64,000 nt of DNA from Gyromitra esculenta (lineage: Eukaryota; Ascomycota; Pezizomycetes; Pezizales; Discinaceae), in contig JBCAML010000023.1 in NCBI GenBank assembly GCA_038503075.1, forward strand, positions 806,001-870,000. Direction: 5' to 3'. The notes under the pieces are model-generated. The model saw nothing but the letters and a program-made list of their open reading frames with translations, ran no database searches and was not told the origin of the DNA. How positions within the stretch are numbered: the first letter of the stretch is position 1; every line of letters begins with the position of its first letter. Positions 58,302 through 64,000 of the stretch are shown in pieces. A program made the position numbers and the translations under genes.

Positions 58302-59045
58302 CGCGGGTTGAGGGTGGCGACGCTATCTCTAAACCTAGATGGCTGGGGTAATCTAGCGAATGTGTGGTTTTTGGCTAAGGAACCTCATGATTACTTTGGC
58401 GAGGGGAAACTGGCTATGATACCACAGCTTACAGCGGGAGATTTCCCGTACGATCCGTATACAGTAGCAGCGGTACTTACTGTCTCATCGCTGTGAGTAC
58501 TAGTACAGCTACATGGCTAACTATAACCCATAGTACAGCTGTGTAGTCGAGTTCCCTTTCGGGGAAGTACCTATACCCGTTTAGAAATACAACGATATCA
58601 GAGTTGCGAAATTCGAGAGACAGTTAGAATCTGGCGATAGAGTGAACTTCTGCTACCACGGATCCCATGCGGCTCCTGCTACCCCCACCATTGTTGTTCC
58701 AGCTGCATGCAATTGTAGCGCGGATAATAGCCGTGAAAGCTGCAGCAGGCTTTCGAATGGTTTCTGCGTGCGATGATGATTTTGCCTCTGTTGATCTTTG
58801 CCTTACTCCGGGAGAACTTGATTTCGATAAGACACATCTATGTCTGAGCGGAACGAAGTGTAGACCCTCCCCAGACAGTGAGGATGTTGCGTATGAAGCC
58901 TACGAGCAAGAGACCCCGGAAGGTTGCAGTGGGTTTGGGGGAGTATGAGCAGAGAATGGGGGAAAAACAGGAATTAGCGAGAGAGATTTTGCAAGATGTT
59001 AGAGGAAGCTGGATCATAGAACATGGTATTGGGGAGACTGATTAG
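58302..59045 (+). pseudogene. Decayed spliced gene, unknown family
   Basis: Exon 1 (from 58302): LSLNLDGWGNLANVWFLAKE, PHDYFGEGKLAMIPQLTAGD, PYDPYTVAAVLTVSS. A well-formed 46-bp intron follows, 58493-58538 (GTGAGT donor, GCTAACTA branch, TACAG acceptor). Exon 2 continues in phase: CVVEFPFGEVPIPV-stop-KYND, RVAKFERQLESGDRVNFCYH, then frameshifts to CDDDFASVDLCLTPGELDFD and EQRMGEKQELAREILQDVRG, ending TAG at 59043. One TAG and two frameshifts. Composition strongly gene-like. No family recognised. Confidence 0.5.
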
Positions 59046-61510
59046 GCGTTAGTTACTGCGAGGTGTAGAGTGTTCTGTACTTTTAGTAATGAAGATAGGT
59101 TACTTTCGTAAGGATTGCTTTTGGTATGCCCAGGCGGAATTAGTCGCAGTATAACCCCGCTTCGCTCCCGTACTGTGATTTTGAATAATGTTCAAAGGGC
59201 TTGGTCTTCGCAACTGAGCTTCGTGCCTTACTCGGTCACCCCTCAAGGGCATCAGTTGGGACTATATCCCCGGCACTCTTGTTGACTGTCCCCTAACTAT
59301 TGCACTAAGAGGAGACTCGTCTTTGCGATAGCGTGTTCGCTGCGCAGTGGCTAGAAGGAAGAAACGAAGTCAAGCTATGTTTAATAACGCTGTTGATTTT
59401 CTGGGTACCGGAGGGCTCCCCAGTACCCACAAGGCGTCACATTCCAGGCAGTACTGTCCCGGTGCTGGTTTCCTCATGACCGAATTCCAGCCCGCACGTC
59501 GACGCCGCCCCAGCCAGCACGATCTACGCCGACACAACCCCCACCGACTTTAAAAATCACTGGGCGTTTGCTTTTCCGAGGCTGACTTGGTTAAGCAGGG
59601 AATAAGACTTTTTAGTCCATGGAACTCATCTTGCCGCAAGTCTGCACGCCGAAAATTTTCCCGCCTAACACTTACAGAGTACATGTCTTCATGCGAGTAC
59701 AGCGGCGGCACGTCGTTTACGATTGCTAGCAGAAGTTGACGAGATAGTGAGTATGAAATGGTATATAACGGACCGGGTATAGAGGTTTAAGGAGCCGCGT
59801 TTGGAACAAGTCGCGTTCGGGGGAAGTGAAGCTACTCTGCGCGACTTGATCAAATGTGTGAAGGCACGAACAACTCCGGAATGTAGGTAGGACACAGTGT
59901 TCAGCGGATGATAGTCGTGGTGATAATGTGAAGGTTTATTCACCTAGCAGATATGTGTTTGAGGGAAGGGGTTCAGTTTAGCCTAGGATGCAACTCCACG
60001 CAGGGTCAGCAAAAAAACACTTGGCTCTCTGCTATTTCGACAGAACATACTTTGTGTGCTTTTGATCTATCTGGCTAGACTGATATGGCGCAAGTCTTGT
60101 TTCGGCGTGCCCATGAAGGTTGGACGAACAGTCGAACCTTTGGATTGCTATTAAAACGCTATGAAGGGACATCGAAGTGAAAGAACACCGGACGTCAGAC
60201 ATGAGAACGTCTTCGGAAAACGAGATTGTGCAACCGACCGAAAGAGAATCGCGCGCCGAATACAACCATACGGTGTGATCAATTAACGGGCGACCAATGG
60301 AGAAAATGCAAGTCAGAATGGTAGAGCCCTAACCCACATGCGATCAGAACCGCATGATCGGTAATCCGGGGCGCACTACCTCGAAGCGAATTGAGATCGC
60401 GGTGGGTGTGGATAATTAGGCGAGCATGGCAGGGCTGCAGCCGAGCGATCGTTTCCATTCTTGGCAAGCGAAGCTGGCCAGGATCCGTTGCTGTCCTTCC
60501 CGCTTAGGATTGTGGCGCATTCTCGCGATGCTTGGCGCAGTATGAGGCTCAACAAACTCCAAACACACGAGTTCAACGGGGCAATTGTCCATGGTAGAAG
60601 TGAGCTTTGGCAGTTCTGAATAGCAGGATCGATTCAGCAGAGCGCGTCCCATTGACTTCAGTTAAAAGGGCTACCCCGGTTTAAATCTAAACTCGTTACC
60701 TCCACCGCGCAACAAGAGACCTTCTTGATGCATATGCAAGCGTACATCGCAACAGTCGCCTGCGTGACTACGAAATATATTACCTGTTCCCCTACAGAGT
60801 AGACTCATTGACCCGGAAAGAAAAGTCCAAGAACTGGAGGGCTACCTGCAGGGTGACATGGCCAGATGGCGGATACGGTCAGACGATCGACGGGTTAAGT
60901 TTGGCAAGGACTGCTGATCGTCAGTGTTTTTCTCTCACAATCCTGTATCTTCCCATGATCAATAGTCCGTATATGGTTCTTAGACGCAAGTACAAAAGTC
61001 AGTGCCTTGTTTAAAGTTCTCCATGGTTCTTGCCAAGCTCTGACCCCTCTCTGCCATCTGGCAGTGTCCGTCGTAGGACTCTTGCCCGTGCTCAGAAGCC
61101 TTCAAGTCCCTCCCGAGCCGCTAAGCTATTCACACGATTATATAGCGGAAACTAGCAAAGTCGGGTAGAGTAGGAGCTAGCACACGGCATAAATATTTGG
61201 TAGCCGAGCGCGAAAAAGGCAGTGCCGCAATAACTCGGAAAACTGGGCAGCGCATTTCCACGAACCCAGCTTAGACCGGACGGGGGGCCACCTGAAACCG
61301 GCTTTGACACGCCGCTTGATCTCCGGGAAATTTCTCCACGGGTTAGCGGCGAGTTTAATACCCCAGCAAACGCTATCCAGTTCTTCGAGTTTTTACGGTA
61401 GTCGGCAAAAGAAAAGCTCAGTTCTGGCGCAGTTGCGAAAGAGCCGCTGCATAGTTGAAGAGCACCAAACAGTGCCTTCACAGGTGCTCATTCGACAACT
61501 AGAAGAGCCT
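59046..61510. other. 2.4 kb without a supported gene
   Basis: Frames at 59347-59553 and 60808-61014 (plus) and 60279-60652, 61152-61481 (minus) overlap others or lack family support. Nothing recognised. Confidence 0.35.
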
Positions 61511-61514
61511 CTCT

Positions 61515-61770
61515 GCTCAATATATAGGATATATCTATAGGCCTCCTAGGGTTCACGTCTTCCGACAGGATACCTATTCGGCGGGAGCCTTTGCTACTAT
61601 GGAGTTGCTCGAGCCGATGTATTCGGCGCCCAGAAAACTCGCTATAAAGTCCGAATATTATAGCGCCATAGGGAGGATATATATAGGGGCGTGATGGCCG
61701 TCTTTGATTTTCCTTTCTCTTCTCATCCCTACCGTATAGCGCAAATATACGAATCTGTTCACCATTTATA
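61515..61770 (+). repeat. LTR-like remnant, paralogue of 24025-24250
   Basis: The segment shares an ordered series of matches with 24025-24250: TATATCTATAG, then CTAGGGTT, then CCGATNTATTCGGCGC, then a TATAAA-type box, then a pyrimidine-rich stretch containing CCTCTTCTCTCTTC-like sequence. The order and spacing of a TATA box followed by a pyrimidine run is typical of an LTR promoter. Ends and target duplications were not resolved. It lies about 0.6 kb upstream of the HNH gene. Confidence 0.45.
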
Positions 61771-61949
61771 AAACTCTCTGTTGGATATTGCTTCCTCTCG
61801 TGCCGCTTCCGGGGTTTCTCTATTATTTGACTCTATTCTTTACTCCACTTACGTAGGGCTTCTACAACTTGCGCAGGCTCTCTATTCAGGTTTCTTATTA
61901 CTCCTTGCTATCTGGCTTTCCTTGGCTAGAAATTAGTTACGCGGCCGTT

Positions 61950-62227
61950 TAGCTTATTCAGCTGATTCGGAGGCTAGAGGCGTTGGCCGGCAAATCATAT
62001 GGTGGAGAGCGCCTGATTGGCTGGATATCTGGATACAAACTGAAACTCTCTGCTCCTTCTTCAATTCTTTCTTCCCTATCTAATCTGATACAGCAGGCCT
62101 TCTGCCTAAGCACGAACATCACCACTTCCTTCACTCTCCGGGAGGCACACGAGCAGCCAGCGAGCGTTCCAGAAGACTCTAGGAGGTTGGTATGGGCGCT
62201 CTCTAACGCCTGTAGAGAAGTATAAGC
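61950..62227 (+). pseudogene. Gag-like coding relic downstream of LTR remnant
   Basis: About 92 codons are open without a stop up to the TAA at 62225. The start, around IRRLEALAGKSYGGERLIGW, reads like a leader or gag N-terminus with a short coiled-coil. There is no ATG, and the position just behind an LTR-like segment suggests it belongs to the same dead retroelement. Family not recognised. It could also be a chance open frame. Confidence 0.3.
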
Positions 62228-62403
62228 TACGGCCATCGCTCTGCCGATGCCATGCTGTCACTCAGGTCTAAACATATGAGCAGAGATAGTCCAGATTATA
62301 GAATTGTTTAGGGTTAGGGTTCTTGAGCCTCACCCACCGCAGACCTTCCCTTCCACCGATCGCCATCATCCAAACCCTTGATTCGAACGACGGCAGCAAA
62401 CCC

Positions 62404-63648
62404 ATGGACCTTCATCTCCCGTTCTCTCTCGACCCTCGCCCCGCCACACCGCCGCGCATCTTCCACCGCCAGGAATCTCTCGAGGCTGTGCTGGATTTCA
62501 CCTCCACCTCCACGCCACCTCCCACTCCCCACCAGATCGCTGAGGCTCTGCTCCTCTACACAACAATCCTCCAAGAATGCCACCGCGCCAATATCGCCCT
62601 CTCTCCCACTGCCAGCACCCCTCTCCTCCATCCATTCTTCCTGGCCATCCACGAACACTGTCCCTCAGCCCTCGGAAAGTCAAACATTCTCTTTGTCGTC
62701 CTCCACGCTCTCTTCCCTCCTCCTCTCCCGGGTGATTACACAAATCCCCTCCATCGAGACCCTTCAGCTGTTATCCCTCGCGCTCGACACTGGCTGCATC
62801 CCACGTTCGACTCAACCCAGCGCGCTGTCGTTTATCGCCGTCTCCAGACACTCGCCGATGATCTTCTCCGCGGCTTCTTCGTCCCCTTCAAAGCCGCCGG
62901 GGGCCAAACGCCCACCGTCTCATCCCTAGTTTCTCCACGCTCCCACGGCGACGTTGGTTCCGAGCAAGGCACGCACACACGTCTCTACGGTCTCCGCGAG
63001 AACTGCCTCCTGCGCGACGACCACCGCTGCACCGTCACCCGCGATATCGACATCAAGTTCCAAGAGGCCTACAACGCGCTGAACCCCGGGTCTCCCTCGG
63101 AGGAAGATAACGCCCGCGTCGAGGTCGCGCACATCATCCCGCACTCCTTCAATGCCCTGAACGGCGACGGCACGCTGGGCGAATCCCGCGCGTACGTCTG
63201 GCGCGTCATGAACATGTTTGATCCCGGCGTCAGCCACAAAGTCGCTGGCCACGCAATTGACTCCCCCCGCAATGCGATGGCTCTGTGCTACGAACTGCAC
63301 TACCGCTTCGGACAGCTGAAGTGGTATCTGCAGCCGACTGCGACAATGCATACTTACACTATGCATACTGTCCGCGGACACATCCTGCCCCGTCGGTTCC
63401 GCCCCAGCAGCGGGGTTGTCGCATTCAACGGCAACGGGACCGTGGCGCCCCCGGATCCGAGACTGCTGGCGTTCCGTCGCGCGTGCTGCTTGATGCTGAG
63501 TATGAGTGGAGCAGGAGAGTGTGTGGATCGTGTGCTGCGTGATATGGAGGATCTGGCGGCGGGAAAAGGGCTGGCTGCAGATGGGAGCAGTGATTTAGCC
63601 CAGTTTTGGAGGTTGAAGGAGGTTTTGGGAGAAGTGGTGGCGTATTGA
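62404..63648 (+). CDS. HNH nuclease domain protein (HNH_2 family), intact
   Basis: This is the only clearly functional gene in the window. The ATG at 62404 gives 414 residues; the frame opens 27 codons earlier (62323) but contains no earlier ATG, so I take 62404. Residues 1-200 are proline/serine-rich and partly helical. The HNH core follows: Cys209 in a short RCTVTRDIDI segment, VEVAHIIPHS with His243 and His247, then SPRNAMALCYELHYRF with Asn290 and His299. These match the His-Asn-His layout of the fungal HNH_2 family (metal-dependent nuclease fold). Biological substrates of most fungal members are unknown. No intron, frameshift or internal stop is visible, and codons end mostly in C or G, unlike the decayed DNA upstream. 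There is no signal peptide or membrane segment, so it is probably intracellular. Confidence 0.88.
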   Translation: MDLHLPFSLDPRPATPPRIFHRQESLEAVLDFTSTSTPPPTPHQIAEALLLYTTILQECHRANIALSPTASTPLLHPFFLAIHEHCPSALGKSNILFVVLHALFPPPLPGDYTNPLHRDPSAVIPRARHWLHPTFDSTQRAVVYRRLQTLADDLLRGFFVPFKAAGGQTPTVSSLVSPRSHGDVGSEQGTHTRLYGLRENCLLRDDHRCTVTRDIDIKFQEAYNALNPGSPSEEDNARVEVAHIIPHSFNALNGDGTLGESRAYVWRVMNMFDPGVSHKVAGHAIDSPRNAMALCYELHYRFGQLKWYLQPTATMHTYTMHTVRGHILPRRFRPSSGVVAFNGNGTVAPPDPRLLAFRRACCLMLSMSGAGECVDRVLRDMEDLAAGKGLAADGSSDLAQFWRLKEVLGEVVAY

Positions 63649-64000
63649 GGTGGAGTAACGGGCGTTGAGGACTGTGTCGTATTCTGTTTAGTTTTCCTCC
63701 CGCTGGCGGCGTCTGGGGCGCGGTTTATTTCTCGTTATAATCACTCTGGAGTCTTGGTAGTGTCGTTTTATTTTATATCGTGCATTCGCGTAAACCTTTT
63801 TGTAGAATCGAAATGTTTGGATTAAATCGTCCGAGAAAATGAAATCGGGGCGACCGCGGCGGTTAGTACGGTACATTAACACGGTATCTCTGAACCCGGA
63901 AACAATACCCTGCAGTGCACGAATCCTCCCTCAACCAACTAAGTCTTCTTTTCCTGTTAATCACGTATTTTATAACCGATGATTAATACCCACTACCGAG
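63649..64000. other. Downstream flank of the HNH gene, no gene seen
   Basis: No convincing coding sequence. A 64-codon frame on the minus strand (63688-63882) looks like chance. No polyadenylation signal or terminator could be placed with confidence. Confidence 0.4.

Overview
The window looks like a repeat-rich, decayed stretch of a filamentous ascomycete (Pezizomycotina) chromosome. Supporting signs are short introns of 42-57 bp with CTAAC-type branch sites, a single intact gene of the fungal HNH_2 nuclease family, and remains of transposon families common in moulds (Tad-like LINE, Ty1/Copia, Tc1/mariner-pogo, hAT, PiggyBac). I see nothing bacterial, no rRNA or tRNA gene and no CRISPR array. 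All calls come from reading the sequence by eye; no search was run.

Layout. 1-9.5 kb: decayed coding stretches of unknown family, then a 955-bp 5'-truncated LINE (8552-9506) with a target-site duplication. 9.5-12.9 kb: a degenerate 26-bp minisatellite and largely featureless sequence. 12.9-14.7 kb: a decayed spliced gene with tandem coding repeats, split by a 90-bp TA-flanked MITE. 16.1-17.7 kb: a Copia gag relic carrying a nested LINE insertion. 20.0-21.0 kb: two divergent coding relics, one with a good intron. 22.0-23.7 kb: a Tc1/mariner transposase fragment next to a nearly full-length PiggyBac transposase relic. 24-30 kb: LTR remnants, a 39-bp LINE fragment with TSDs, a GC-rich palindrome, MITEs and a gag-like relic. 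30.7-31.3 kb: another LINE 3' end with a long T-rich minisatellite. 31.9-37.4 kb: three or four decayed genes whose frames are interrupted mainly by nonsense codons. 37.9-38.9 kb: a head-to-head LTR-like inverted repeat. 39-43 kb: a Tc1-type MITE and a hAT transposase C-terminus. 45.5-46.7 kb: a LINE tail and a minisatellite. 47-52.3 kb: further decayed genes. 53.4-56.7 kb: two MITEs and a relic of a UPF1-like SF1 helicase. 57.5-59.0 kb: decayed coding exons. 61.5-62.2 kb: an LTR remnant followed by a gag-like relic. 62.4-63.65 kb: the only intact gene, an HNH endonuclease-domain protein.

Interpretation. Mobile elements have repeatedly inserted into genes and into each other. Many reading frames keep their phase but carry TAG, TAA or TGA codons where CAG, CAA, CGA or TGG would be expected. 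That pattern fits C-to-T decay such as repeat-induced point mutation, but I have not measured it. The unassigned pseudogenes are described by frame continuity and composition only; they may be unknown host genes or unrecognised transposon genes.
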